From Propionicicella superfundia DSM 22317 (lineage in GTDB: Bacteria; Actinomycetota; Actinomycetes; Propionibacteriales; Propionibacteriaceae): 64,000 nt of DNA. The notes beneath the pieces are model-generated. The model ran no database searches and had not been told where the DNA came from. It saw only the letters and a list, made by a program, of their open reading frames with translations. The stretch covers positions 309,105 through 373,104 of the forward strand of contig NZ_KE384021.1 of assembly GCF_000423465.1 (NCBI RefSeq), in the 5' to 3' direction. A program made the position numbers and the translations under genes. Every line of letters begins with the position of its first letter. Positions within the stretch are counted from its first letter, which is position 1. Positions 53,146 to 60,690 of the stretch are shown piece by piece.

Positions 53146-54042
53146 GTGAACGCCGGCCCCGAGGTGCGTCCGGCGGTGGGCTCTGAGCCCGTCCGCCGTC
53201 GTTCCCGGGGCGTCCTTGCCGTCGTCCTGATCGTGCTCGGCTCGCTGCTGGTGCCCGTGGCCGTCGTCGCGGGCTGGGCCCGCAGTTCCCTGCTCGACAC
53301 CGATGCGTTCGTCGCGCGGGCGGCACCGCTCATCGACGACGTGCGTGTCCAGAATCTCGTGACCGATGCCGTGGCCGAGGCGATCGAGGCGCGCGTCACG
53401 GTCGGTCCCCTCGCCGGCAGGGCGCTGCGGGCCGCGACTGCCGACGTGGTCGCGTCGGACGCCTTCGCGACGGCCTGGCGCGAGAGCCTGCGGGTTTCGC
53501 ACGGCCAGCTCGTCTCGGCGCTGGACGGCGACCCCGCCGCGACTCTCGCCATCAGCCGCGACGGGCTGGGCCTGCAACTCGGGCCGCTCGTCGAACGGGT
53601 GAAGGCCGGACTCGTCGACCGCGGGTACCGGTTCGCGACGCTGATCCCGACCGTCGACAAGACGGTCGTGCTGATCCGCGGCGACTCGCTGGTGAGCGTT
53701 CAGACGGTCTATCGGGTCGTCCGCTTCGCCGGGGACTGGCTGGGGCTCGTCTGCCTCGCGCTGCTGACCGCGGGAGTCCTGGCGAGCGTCCGCCGGACGC
53801 GAGCCATGGGCTGGACGGCCGTGGGCCTTGGGTTCGGGGCGACGGTTGTGTTCGTCATGCTCGCCGTCGTTCGTATGGTGGCGCCCGCGTCCGTACCCGT
53901 CGACCTGTTGTCGCCGGATGTCGTCCTGCTGGTGATCGACACGCTCACCGCCGGGCTGGGGGACGCGGCCTTCGGCGTCCTCGCGCTCGCGTTCGTCGCA
54001 GGCGTGGGCGTGTGGTCCGTCAGGCCGGCGCTCACGGCCTAG
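53146..54042 (+). CDS. Conserved hypothetical membrane protein
   Basis: About 298 aa from GTG 53146 (no strong ribosome site; probably coupled to the upstream gene). One N-terminal helix (GVLAVVLIVLGSLLVPVAVV), a ~130-residue extracytoplasmic domain beginning 'LDTDAFVARAAPLIDDVRVQ', then three C-terminal helices. This layout recalls actinobacterial integral-membrane proteins of unknown function. A clear hairpin follows at 54057. Confidence 0.7.
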   Translation: MNAGPEVRPAVGSEPVRRRSRGVLAVVLIVLGSLLVPVAVVAGWARSSLLDTDAFVARAAPLIDDVRVQNLVTDAVAEAIEARVTVGPLAGRALRAATADVVASDAFATAWRESLRVSHGQLVSALDGDPAATLAISRDGLGLQLGPLVERVKAGLVDRGYRFATLIPTVDKTVVLIRGDSLVSVQTVYRVVRFAGDWLGLVCLALLTAGVLASVRRTRAMGWTAVGLGFGATVVFVMLAVVRMVAPASVPVDLLSPDVVLLVIDTLTAGLGDAAFGVLALAFVAGVGVWSVRPALTA

Positions 54043-54056
54043 GTCGGGGCTTGTGT

Positions 54057-54092
54057 GGAGGGTTGTTGTTGGTAGTCCAACATCAACTCTCC
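54057..54092. terminator. Hairpin, second copy of the GGAGGGTT palindrome
   Basis: GGAGGGTTGTTGTTGG (54057-54072), TAGT loop, and CCAACATCAACTCTCC (54077-54092): the arms pair with two mismatches or wobbles. It is near-identical to 35099-35134, including the TAGT loop. Confidence 0.65.
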
Positions 54093-54222
54093 GTGGAAGG
54101 GGGTCGGGGCTGGCCGGGTATCGATGTTACGGTGTCGTGACGATTCTCTTGAGGTCTTTTCGGTGTCCTGACAGGGGGAGGACAGTTCGGAGTGTCTCGC
54201 CCCTTCACCCTCTGGAGTCGCA

Positions 54223-54838
54223 ATGAAGCAAGGGTTTGGCCGGTCTGGTCTTTCGACTTCTCGCGCGTGTGGCCTGTTGTGTGGGGTGCTGGTGGCGTCG
54301 TCGTTGGGTGTTGGCGTGGTTCGGTCCGCCGCGGTGCCGGTGTTGCCGGAGGAGCGCCGGGGTCGTCGGACACAGTGAAGTACAAGTGGTCGGTGAACGG
54401 GGACACTCTGGGGAGCGAGACCTTGACGGGGTCGACGGTGACCAAACAGATCACGTTGTTGTCGTCAGGCCCGAACGTGTTGCGGGTGTGGGGTTATGGC
54501 GGGATCGGAAACCAGTCCAGCCCGAACGAGCTCTTCCTGCAGACCTCCGGTGGCATCACACCTGTGCGGTGGTCCTTGGACGAGGCGACGTCCCCGTCCG
54601 GGTTCGACACGCAGTGCACCGCGACCGGCTCCGGTCCGGCGTCCTCGGCCTTCTCCTGGGCTTCGCCGGCACCCGTGCCATTCAGGGGACCTATCGGGGG
54701 CAGTCGGTCACGCACTACCTCGATGAGGCAACGGGTTTGAACGTCATCTCGCGCAACGGTGAGTTCGTCAGCGGCTGGGGGCTGAGTCCCGATCAGCTTG
54801 CCAACGTGCTCCGGAACGGGAGCCTCGGCGGTGGCTGA
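54223..54838 (+). pseudogene. Remnant of a secreted polymorphic toxin with colicin-D-like C-terminal tip
   Basis: Three pieces lie in three different frames. First, 54223-54378 encodes 51 aa starting MKQGFGRSGLSTSRACG, with a hydrophobic 'LLCGVLVASSLGVGVV' signal peptide, then a stop. Second, a piece about 54368-54640 reads 'YKWSVNGDTLGSETLTGS' and 'LRVWGYGGIGNQSSPNELFL', like an Ig/LamG-type repeat region of large secreted proteins. Third, the end to 54838 reads 'GTYRGQSVTHYLDEATGL' and 'FVSGWGLSPDQLANVLRNG', the last ~50 residues of a colicin D-type tRNase tip (recalled family resemblance). So the head, a middle fragment and the tip survive after deletions and frameshifts. No functional toxin is expected. 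Confidence 0.7.
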
Positions 54839-55061
54839 CGAGATCTCGATCGCCTTGTCTCGCGAGCAGGCACTGGTGTTGTTCGAGTGGCTGGCCCGGA
54901 CGGGCTCCGCCGACCAGCCTGCTGCATTCGCTGACCAGGCTGAGCAGCGGGTTCTCTGGGACCTGGAGTCCGCGCTGGAATCGGTGCTCACCGAACCGTT
55001 GCGGGAGGACTACGGCGAGCTTGTGGCCGCTGCGAGGGAGCGACTTCGCGACGCGGAGTGA
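54831..55061 (+). CDS. Probable immunity protein for the colicin-D-like toxin tip
   Basis: 76 aa from GTG 54831, which lies 8 nt inside the toxin remnant, the usual coupling of toxin and immunity genes. The sequence 'LSREQALVLFEWLARTGS' and 'FADQAEQRVLWDLESALES' resembles small helical, acidic proteins found directly after such tips in actinobacteria (recalled, not searched). The frame is intact although the toxin is broken, as expected if protection against relatives is still useful. Confidence 0.6.
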   Translation: MADEISIALSREQALVLFEWLARTGSADQPAAFADQAEQRVLWDLESALESVLTEPLREDYGELVAAARERLRDAE

Positions 55062-55064
55062 GTG

Positions 55065-55300
55065 TTACCCGGCCGTGTAGAGTGCTTGGCGGATGCGGGT
55101 GTTGGCGAGTAGCCCGTCGAGGATGTGGAGCAGTGCGGCGCGGTCGGCGTCGCTGAGTTGGTCGAGGTCGCCAAGACGCTGACCGAGCGCATCGTTGCCC
55201 TGACGGAACGGGCGGCGCACGGCGTTGTCGACGAGGAGATAGTCGACGGAGACGTCGAAGAGTTCGGCGAACTTCACTATGGCTTCGACGCTGGGGGTCA
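55065..55300 (-). pseudogene. 5'-truncated XRE-family regulator remnant
   Basis: The minus frame ending at 55065 reads 'PSVEAIVKFAELFDVSVDYLL' followed by 'LGQRLGDLDQLSDADRAALL', the end of an XRE/HTH_3 domain and its C-terminal helix. The first helices (recognition helix) are missing: upstream of about 55300 the frame loses similarity exactly where the plus-strand DUF7878-like gene begins. It appears cut by insertion or recombination. Confidence 0.55.
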
Positions 55301-55316
55301 ACGTGAGGTGATCGGG

Positions 55317-55724
55317 ATGGAGATGACTTACGACTACCTGAACACGGCTGAGCTCCGAGGCGCCACGCAAGCCGACTACCTGATTGCCTTCGACGCGGCG
55401 CTGCGCGTCGTCATTGGCGACGAGACCGTCTACGCCGAACCAGGCTTTCCTGTTGTCGAGCTCGCTCGGAGCTTGAGAATCTGGCTTGGGAACCCGGGCC
55501 GAGGTGACTTCGAGTTCGATTCGATGTCGTTTGAGGAGGTTGGATCGGCCGCGTTTCGCCAGACCACTGCGGGATGGACGTTCGCTTCCGTCTTCCAAAC
55601 AGGCGCTTCGACGGCTCCTGTCGATTGGGCCGACGTCGAGCAATGTTGCCGTCGCCTGGTCTCCCGGGTCGAAGCTGATCTCACGGCGTTAGGCCTCGAT
55701 CCCGACGAGGTGCTCAAGCGGTGA
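55317..55724 (+). CDS. DUF7878-like protein, first gene of the mini-barnase/barstar cassette
   Basis: 135 aa from ATG 55317 (GAGG upstream) or ATG 55323. 'YAEPGFPVVELARSLRIWL', 'DFEFDSMSFEEVGS' and 'GWTFASVFQTG' match a small actinobacterial family that I recall as DUF7878 (not searched). Cytosolic, acidic. Its stop overlaps the next start as GTGA, so it is coupled to the ribonuclease gene. The family's presence among toxin/immunity genes suggests an immunity-like role; this is inference. Confidence 0.6.
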   Translation: MEMTYDYLNTAELRGATQADYLIAFDAALRVVIGDETVYAEPGFPVVELARSLRIWLGNPGRGDFEFDSMSFEEVGSAAFRQTTAGWTFASVFQTGASTAPVDWADVEQCCRRLVSRVEADLTALGLDPDEVLKR

Positions 55725-55960
55725 AGCGCCTCCTCGTTGTCCTTATGGCGACCCTCGCGGCCTGGCTCGGTGTCTTCAAGAACTCGCAAGGCCGACTGCC
55801 TGAGACCCCCGGCGTCGCGTACCGCGAGTGGGACGTGAATCCCTACACCAAGGGCGTCAACCGAGGGACGGAACGAATCGTCACCGGCAGCGACGGCTCG
55901 GCCTACTGGACGGGCGATCATTACGACACGTTCCTGATGTTCCGGGGGCCGACCGGATGA
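55721..55960 (+). CDS. Mini ribonuclease of the barnase/RNase Sa fold with N-terminal hydrophobic leader
   Basis: 79 aa. Residues 1-18 are KR followed by a hydrophobic stretch (LLVVLMATLAAWLGV), signal-peptide-like. From residue 19 the N1/T1 RNase core is clear: 'FKNSQGRLPETPGVAYREWDV', 'NRGTERIVTGSDG' and 'YWTGDHYDTF'. The general base Glu (REW), the Arg (ERIV) and the acid His (DHYDTF) of the family are all kept. The usual N-terminal helix of barnase/RNase Sa (~35 residues) is absent, so this is a very short version. It is coupled by GTGA upstream and ATGA downstream to barstar. Confidence 0.75.
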   Translation: MKRLLVVLMATLAAWLGVFKNSQGRLPETPGVAYREWDVNPYTKGVNRGTERIVTGSDGSAYWTGDHYDTFLMFRGPTG

Positions 55961-56487
55961 CGGACTCCTTGGCGCTGATGAAGGTCGAGGCCGAGTTTCG
56001 GCCGCTGCTGTTTGAGGGTGACGCCCAAGCGGTTGGTTCCGCAGTGTCCGGCTGGGTCGAGTCCGGCCTGGCGGCCCGTGTTGTCCGCGGCTGCAAGATG
56101 CGCACGCTCAGCGGGCTCTTCGATGAGTTCGCGGCCGCGCTCCAGTTCCCGCTCTACTTCGGGGAGAACCAGGATGCGTTCAATGAGTGCATCGCCGAAC
56201 TGGAGACCCTGCCCGCTGGTGAGGGTTACGTCGTGACCATCACCGATCCGGACCAGGTCCTCGCGGATGCAGGATCCGAGGCGCTCGGTTGGCTTGCTCG
56301 GTCGCTGGAATCTGCGGCCGAGGAATGGAGTCAGCCCGTCGAGCTTGGCGAATGGTGGGACCGTCCAGCGGTTCCTTTCCATGTCGTGCTCGCGGGAGAG
56401 CACGGCGCGATCGAGTTAGCTGCCCGTCGATGGTCGGGAGTGGGGTCTGAGCCGCAGCCCTTCGGACAGGGACTGCTGCAGGAGTAG
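55957..56487 (+). CDS. Barstar-family ribonuclease inhibitor
   Basis: 176 aa. The barstar core is 'GCKMRTLSGLFDEFAAALQF' then 'PLYFGENQDAFNECIAELE' (about residues 45-85). The residue equal to barstar Asp35 is kept (NQDAF), while Asp39 is replaced by Glu (FNEC). The C-terminal half is longer than in the 90-aa B. amyloliquefaciens barstar. It starts with ATGA overlapping the ribonuclease stop, so the inhibitor is translated with its target. It would bind and block the RNase in the cytoplasm. Confidence 0.85.
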   Translation: MTDSLALMKVEAEFRPLLFEGDAQAVGSAVSGWVESGLAARVVRGCKMRTLSGLFDEFAAALQFPLYFGENQDAFNECIAELETLPAGEGYVVTITDPDQVLADAGSEALGWLARSLESAAEEWSQPVELGEWWDRPAVPFHVVLAGEHGAIELAARRWSGVGSEPQPFGQGLLQE

Positions 56488-56576
56488 GTGACATCTGCGT
56501 TGGCCTGCCCGAGGGAATCCGCCTCGTGGCCGTTCTCCCGGCTCGGCGCTTTCGCGGTTACCCGACGACCGGACCG

Positions 56577-56615
56577 GCCAACCAGGCTCCGGATCGGGTC
56601 CGGCGCCTGGCTGGC
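56577..56615. terminator. Hairpin between convergent barstar and acyl-CoA synthetase genes
   Basis: CCAGGCTCCGGA (56582-56593) pairs with TCCGGCGCCTGG (56599-56610) at 11 of 12 positions, loop TCGGG; GCCA/TGGC extend the stem. Likely bidirectional terminator. Confidence 0.6.
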
Positions 56616-56622
56616 ACCTGAT

Positions 56623-58248
56623 CTACCGGTCCAGTAGGGCGCGTGCCCTGCGCTTCAGTTCCTGCCGGTCGACCTTCTCGTTGGGGAGGAGGGGGAGGGT
56701 GTCGAGGACGATGATGTCCTTGGGCACCTTGTAGTTGGCAAGGCCGGTCCGGGCGTGGTCGCGCAGGTGGTCCGGGTCGACGCTGGCACCCGCGACGGGC
56801 TCGACGAAGCAGACGCCGACCTCCTGCCAGCGCGGGTCGGGGCGGGAGACGACGACGGCGGAGCGGACGTGCGGGTGGCTCTCGATGACGAGTTCGACCT
56901 CGCGAGGGTACACGTTGTACCCGCCCGACTTGAACATCTCCGAGATCCGGCCGACGAGTCGCAGGTTCCCGTCCTCGGTGAACACCCCGATGTCGCCGGT
57001 CCGCAGGGCGCCGTCCTCGGTGAAGAGGGCCGCGGTCGCGTCCTCACGGTTCCAATAGCCCGCGGCCACGGTCGGATGCCGCAGCGTCACCTCGCCCTCG
57101 ACGCCCGGGTCGGTGACCCAGGTGCCATCGGGCGCCCGGAGGCGGACGTCGAGCTCGGGATCGGGACGGCCGACCGTCGTCGCGAGCGTCTCCAGATCGG
57201 CGTCCGCGTCGGAATAGGTGACCGAGACGGTCGCCTCGCTGCTGCCGTAGGTCGTGGACAGCGCGAAGCCGGCCTCGGCGAGCGTCCTGACCGTGGCGAG
57301 CGGCAGCGGCGCCCCGCCCCACCCGATGACCTCGAGGTCGGGCAGCACCGTGCGATCGATCAGCCCGGCAAGGCGGATCAGGATCACGGGGCCGGTGAAG
57401 ACGACCGAGATGCGCTCGGCGCGCAGGTCGTCGAGGAAGGTGTCGGGATCGGAACGGTCCCGGAAGGCGGTGTACCCGCCGTTGACGAGCGCGACGCCGG
57501 CGATGTCGCCGACGCCGCCGACATGGTTGAGCGGGGCGGCGCCCAGATAGCGCGGCGCGGGCGGCACCCGGAACTCCCTGGCCTCCACGATGCCGAGCCG
57601 CACCAGGCCCGAATGCCGCAGCAGCGCGCCCTTCGGCGTGCCGGTGGTTCCCGACGTGTACACGATGAGGGCCGGCTGATCGGCGGTGACGGCCGCGACG
57701 GCCCGGCCGACCTCACCGGCGTCGGCCTCGGCTCCGGCGGCGAGGAACTCCTCCCACGGCAGGTAGCCGCTCGCCTCGCCCGGCCCGAGGACGACGCGCA
57801 CCGGCCGGTCCGCCCACAGCCCCGTCGCGTCGAGCGCCGCGTCGATATCCGGCGGGAACGCGCGTCCCTCGAAGTCGCTGATCGAGGCGATGAGCGACGG
57901 ACGGGCGTCCGCCAGCAGGACGCCGATCTCACGCACGGTATAGCGCGGATTGATCCCCACCCAGATCGCTCCGAGGCGGGCCGTGGCGAGGAAGGACACG
58001 AACGCCTCCACGCGGGGGACGGACAGCACGGCCACCCGGGCCCCCGGACGCACTCCGGCCCGCCACAGCGCGGCGGCCACCCGATCGACCTCGGCGGCGG
58101 CCTCGGCGTACGCCCAGGTCCGCCCGTGGCCCGAGAAGGCCGGGGCGTCGGGCGTCCGTGCCGCCCAGTACGCCGGATAGTCACTGATCCGGGGCAGCGT
58201 CGGCACCTCGGGGGGCAGCGGGCGCGTCGCCATCGCCGTGCGCGTCAC
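56623..58248 (-). CDS. Acyl-CoA synthetase / AMP-dependent ligase (ANL superfamily)
   Basis: About 541 aa. The P-loop 'LIVYTSGTTGTPKGAL' (about residues 165-180), 'STTYGSSEA' (A5), 'RTGDIGVF' (A7) and the C-terminal 'ISEMFKSGGYNVYPREVELV' hinge and Lys 'NEKVDRQELK' are all present. These enzymes adenylate a carboxylic acid and form its CoA thioester. GTG 58248 has a G-run upstream and overlaps the stop of a 53-aa ORF as GTGA; ATG 58233 is an alternative. The substrate is unknown. Confidence 0.9.
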   Translation of the reverse strand: MTRTAMATRPLPPEVPTLPRISDYPAYWAARTPDAPAFSGHGRTWAYAEAAAEVDRVAAALWRAGVRPGARVAVLSVPRVEAFVSFLATARLGAIWVGINPRYTVREIGVLLADARPSLIASISDFEGRAFPPDIDAALDATGLWADRPVRVVLGPGEASGYLPWEEFLAAGAEADAGEVGRAVAAVTADQPALIVYTSGTTGTPKGALLRHSGLVRLGIVEAREFRVPPAPRYLGAAPLNHVGGVGDIAGVALVNGGYTAFRDRSDPDTFLDDLRAERISVVFTGPVILIRLAGLIDRTVLPDLEVIGWGGAPLPLATVRTLAEAGFALSTTYGSSEATVSVTYSDADADLETLATTVGRPDPELDVRLRAPDGTWVTDPGVEGEVTLRHPTVAAGYWNREDATAALFTEDGALRTGDIGVFTEDGNLRLVGRISEMFKSGGYNVYPREVELVIESHPHVRSAVVVSRPDPRWQEVGVCFVEPVAGASVDPDHLRDHARTGLANYKVPKDIIVLDTLPLLPNEKVDRQELKRRARALLDR

Positions 58249-58406
58249 GACCGCACCCCCACGCTGCCGCCGGCACCGAGCGCGATCCGCGCGTCGGACA
58301 GGTCGATGATCCCCGCGAGCAGAGCCCGCGGGGCGGATTCCGCCGGGGACGGCGGGAGCGGGGCGAGGCGCGACCGGGAACGGTCGCGCGTGGCCGTGGA
58401 GGACAT
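58245..58406 (-). CDS. Short ORF coupled to the acyl-CoA synthetase gene, unrecognised
   Basis: 53 aa from ATG 58406 with GAAAGG about 9 nt upstream. Composition is Arg/Ser/Ala/Pro-rich, ending 'IIDLSDARIALGAGGSVG'. No known motif. Its stop overlaps the next GTG as GTGA, which argues it is translated, perhaps only to couple translation. It could also be chance. Confidence 0.35.
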   Translation of the reverse strand: MSSTATRDRSRSRLAPLPPSPAESAPRALLAGIIDLSDARIALGAGGSVGVRS

Positions 58407-58409
58407 CGG

Positions 58410-58790
58410 AGAGAACCTTTCGAGTGGAGGACAAAGGGTGGACGCGGCCGCGTCCGAAGCGTTCGACGGCGACGTCCGACGACGCGAGGAAACCCGTTCA
58501 AGCAGGCAACGAATAGCGCGGAATGTGGCGCTGGCAACGTTCTTCGGAATGCGCAGCATGGGAAATTCGGTGCGTGTGAATCCGTGTTTCGCGATCGAGG
58601 ATCGACCGGCCTTCTGGACGGCCCCGGAGGGGATCGTCCCGGCCCGTCGTCTCCTGCAGGCCACGACAGCCGAACTCCGGACGTCTTTCAGCGAAGGAGG
58701 ATCACAAGGTGTCGACCCGCACGACTCGCCGCCGGCACCCTCGTCCGAGGGTCGCGAAACAGCCGATAAGAACCGGGTGGCGTCAGGGCA
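58410..58790. other. Non-coding leader-like stretch upstream of the acyl-CoA synthetase
   Basis: No ORF with convincing coding character. The 58410-58610 part looks less GC-rich than flanking genes. A short palindrome ACCCTCG-TC-CGAGGGT (58737-58752) lies near the minus-strand cysteine-rich leader and could be part of an attenuator. An AAGGAGG sequence (58694-58700) on the plus strand precedes an Arg-rich 66-aa frame that I do not accept as a gene. Confidence 0.4.
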
Positions 58791-58871
58791 TCAACAGGAG
58801 CAACAGACGACGCCGCACATTCGAGCGCGCGGGCAGGAGGAGGTCAGGGCGTGCGATGCAGCGACGCGCAT
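58791..58871 (-). CDS. Candidate cysteine-rich attenuation leader peptide (minus strand)
   Basis: 26 aa from ATG 58871, with GGAAGG 3-4 nt upstream. The C-terminus is CGVVCCSC followed by TGA, a polycysteine end like the leader peptides known to attenuate sulfur genes in mycobacteria when Cys-tRNA is limiting or replete. A TAGCGT -10 (complement of 58903-58908) lies 31 nt upstream. The gene it leads into is the coupled 53-aa ORF / acyl-CoA synthetase, which is not an obvious sulfur gene, so its target is uncertain. Confidence 0.5.
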   Translation of the reverse strand: MRVAASHALTSSCPRARMCGVVCCSC

Positions 58872-58947
58872 GGGCCTTCCTTTCGAATCGTCTTGCTGCG
58901 TCACGCTAGCACAGGGGATCCGCCGCAATGGCCGAAATGGACGTCGC

Positions 58948-58977
58948 TTGACAGGATTCCGGCGGGGTTCCTAGCAT
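58948..58977 (+). promoter_or_regulatory. Near-consensus promoter of the cbs-metB operon
   Basis: -35 TTGACA (58948-58953, perfect), 18-nt spacer, -10 TAGCAT (58972-58977). The leader-peptide ATG follows 6 nt later, so the transcript should begin at or within a base or two of that ATG. Confidence 0.75.
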
Positions 58978-58983
58978 GCTTCC

Positions 58984-59046
58984 ATGACCTTCCGCCTGGC
59001 GTGTTGTCCGTGTGCGCTGACGCTTGACCGCGTCTGTGTGCGCTGA
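58984..59046 (+). CDS. Cysteine-rich leader peptide of the cbs-metB operon (attenuator)
   Basis: A 20-aa ORF, MTFRLACCPCALTLDRVCVR, starts 6 nt after a near-consensus promoter, so it should be translated as a leaderless mRNA. Four Cys codons, three in CCPC, allow sensing of charged Cys-tRNA. The next 240 nt have no ORF and contain GC-rich hairpins (for example CGGCCC-GGC-GGGCCG at 59170-59184) before cbs. Polycysteine leaders upstream of sulfur genes are established in mycobacteria; the assignment here is by analogy. Confidence 0.6.
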   Translation: MTFRLACCPCALTLDRVCVR

Positions 59047-59293
59047 CTCGACGCCTGGCTCCTTCCGGCCCGACCTCTCGGACGCCTCACCTCACGACAG
59101 CCTCCGCCCGTAGCGGCGTGACCCTGTCGCCGCGTCCACGGCAGGCAGCCTTCCTCCTCTGAGCGCACACGGCCCGGCGGGCCGGCGGCCCACACCGCCC
59201 CCGTCGGCCCACGCGGCCACGCGCACCGACACCGGCCCTCCGGCCCCGCCTGCGCCGAGCCCACCTGTCCACAAGCCTTCGAAGGAACTCCCC

Positions 59294-60658
59294 ATGACGT
59301 ATGCCGATCACGTGGTCGATCTCGTCGGCGACACCCCGCTCGTACGCCTGAGCCGGGTGACCGAGGGCCTGCAGGCCACGATCCTGGCCAAACTCGAGTA
59401 CCTCAACCCCGGCGGCTCGGTGAAGGACCGCATCGCGACGCGGATCATCGACGCCGCCGAACGCGACGGGCTGCTGCGCCCGGGCGGCACGATCGTCGAG
59501 CCGACATCCGGCAACACCGGCGTCGGGCTGGCGTTGGTCGCGCAGCGCCGCGGCTACCGCTGCATCTTCGTCCTTCCCGACAAGGTCGGTGCCGACAAGC
59601 GGGCCGTGCTCACCGCCTACGGCGCCGAGGTGATCGTGACGCCGACCGCCGTCCCGCCCAACCATCCCGACTCCTACTACTCGGTGTCCGACCGCCTCGT
59701 GCGGGAGACCCCCGGCGCCTTCAAACCCGACCAGTACTCCAACCCCAACGGGCCGCTCAGCCACTACGAGACGACCGGCCCCGAGATCTGGCGGGACACC
59801 GACGGCACCGTCACCCACGTCGTCGCCGGGGCGGGCACCGGCGGGACGATCTCGGGCGTCGGGCGCTACCTCAAGGAGGCCTCCGACGGCCGGGTGAGGA
59901 TCGTCGCGGCCGACCCCGAGGGCAGCGTCTACTCCGGCGGCACCGGCCGCCCGTACCTTGTCGAGGGTGTGGGCGAGGACTTCTGGCCCAGCGCGTACGA
60001 CCCGAGCGTCGTCGACGAGGTCATCCCCGTCAGCGACGCCGAGTCGTTCGACCTCACCCGCCGCCTGGCCCGCGAGGAAGGCCTGCTCGTCGGCGGCTCC
60101 AGCGGGATGGCGGTCGCCGCGGCCCTGGCCGCGGCCCGTGACCTGCCGCCCGAGGCGGTGGTCGTCGTGATCCTCCCCGACGGCGGACGCGGCTACCTCG
60201 GCAAGATCTTCAACGACGCGTGGATGCGCTCCTACGGGTTCCTCTCCGAGCCCAGCGACGCGACGGTCCGCGACGTCGTCCTCGCCAAGCGCGGCGCGCT
60301 GCCCGCCCTCGTCCACGCCCACCCGACCGACACGATCTCGGACGCGATCGACATGATGGCCGAATTCGGCGTCTCCCAGCTCCCGGTGCTCTCGGCCGAG
60401 CCGCCCGTCGTGATGGGCGAGGTCGTCGGCTCCGTCTCGGAGCGCTCGCTGCTGGACAGCGTGTTCGCCGGGCGCGTGCGGCTCAGCGATCCCGTCTCGG
60501 CCGCGACCGACGATCACCTTCCGATCATCGGCTCGGGCGACACGATCGGCACGCTGCGCAGCGCCCTGTCGACGGCCGACGCCCTGCTGGTGAGCCAGGG
60601 CGGCAAACCCCTGGCGGTGGTGACCAGGCACGACCTGCTCTCCTACCTCGGCCACTGA
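59294..60658 (+). CDS. cbs: Cystathionine beta-synthase
   Basis: 454 aa. The PLP domain has 'GDTPLVRLSRV', the PLP lysine in 'NPGGSVKDRIA' (about residue 43), the substrate loop 'EPTSGNTGVGLAL' and the phosphate loop 'GAGTGGTISGVGRYLKE'. The C-terminal ~125 residues are a CBS-domain pair ('DTISDAIDMMAEFGVSQLPVL', 'VTRHDLLSYLGH'), as in full-length CBS, not cysteine synthase. It condenses homocysteine and serine to cystathionine. GAAGGA precedes ATG 59294. It is followed 32 nt later by metB and preceded by a cysteine-rich leader. Confidence 0.93.
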   Translation: MTYADHVVDLVGDTPLVRLSRVTEGLQATILAKLEYLNPGGSVKDRIATRIIDAAERDGLLRPGGTIVEPTSGNTGVGLALVAQRRGYRCIFVLPDKVGADKRAVLTAYGAEVIVTPTAVPPNHPDSYYSVSDRLVRETPGAFKPDQYSNPNGPLSHYETTGPEIWRDTDGTVTHVVAGAGTGGTISGVGRYLKEASDGRVRIVAADPEGSVYSGGTGRPYLVEGVGEDFWPSAYDPSVVDEVIPVSDAESFDLTRRLAREEGLLVGGSSGMAVAAALAAARDLPPEAVVVVILPDGGRGYLGKIFNDAWMRSYGFLSEPSDATVRDVVLAKRGALPALVHAHPTDTISDAIDMMAEFGVSQLPVLSAEPPVVMGEVVGSVSERSLLDSVFAGRVRLSDPVSAATDDHLPIIGSGDTIGTLRSALSTADALLVSQGGKPLAVVTRHDLLSYLGH

Positions 60659-60690
60659 CCACCCCACCCACCGACGAAAGGGACGACTCG

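Noticed and set aside
58709..58909. Plus-strand 66-aa Arg-rich ORF with a perfect AAGGAGG upstream
   Set aside because: Its composition looks like a shadow frame, it is antisense to the polycysteine leader and its promoter region, and the AAGGAGG may be fortuitous or part of the leader structure. Not excluded completely.
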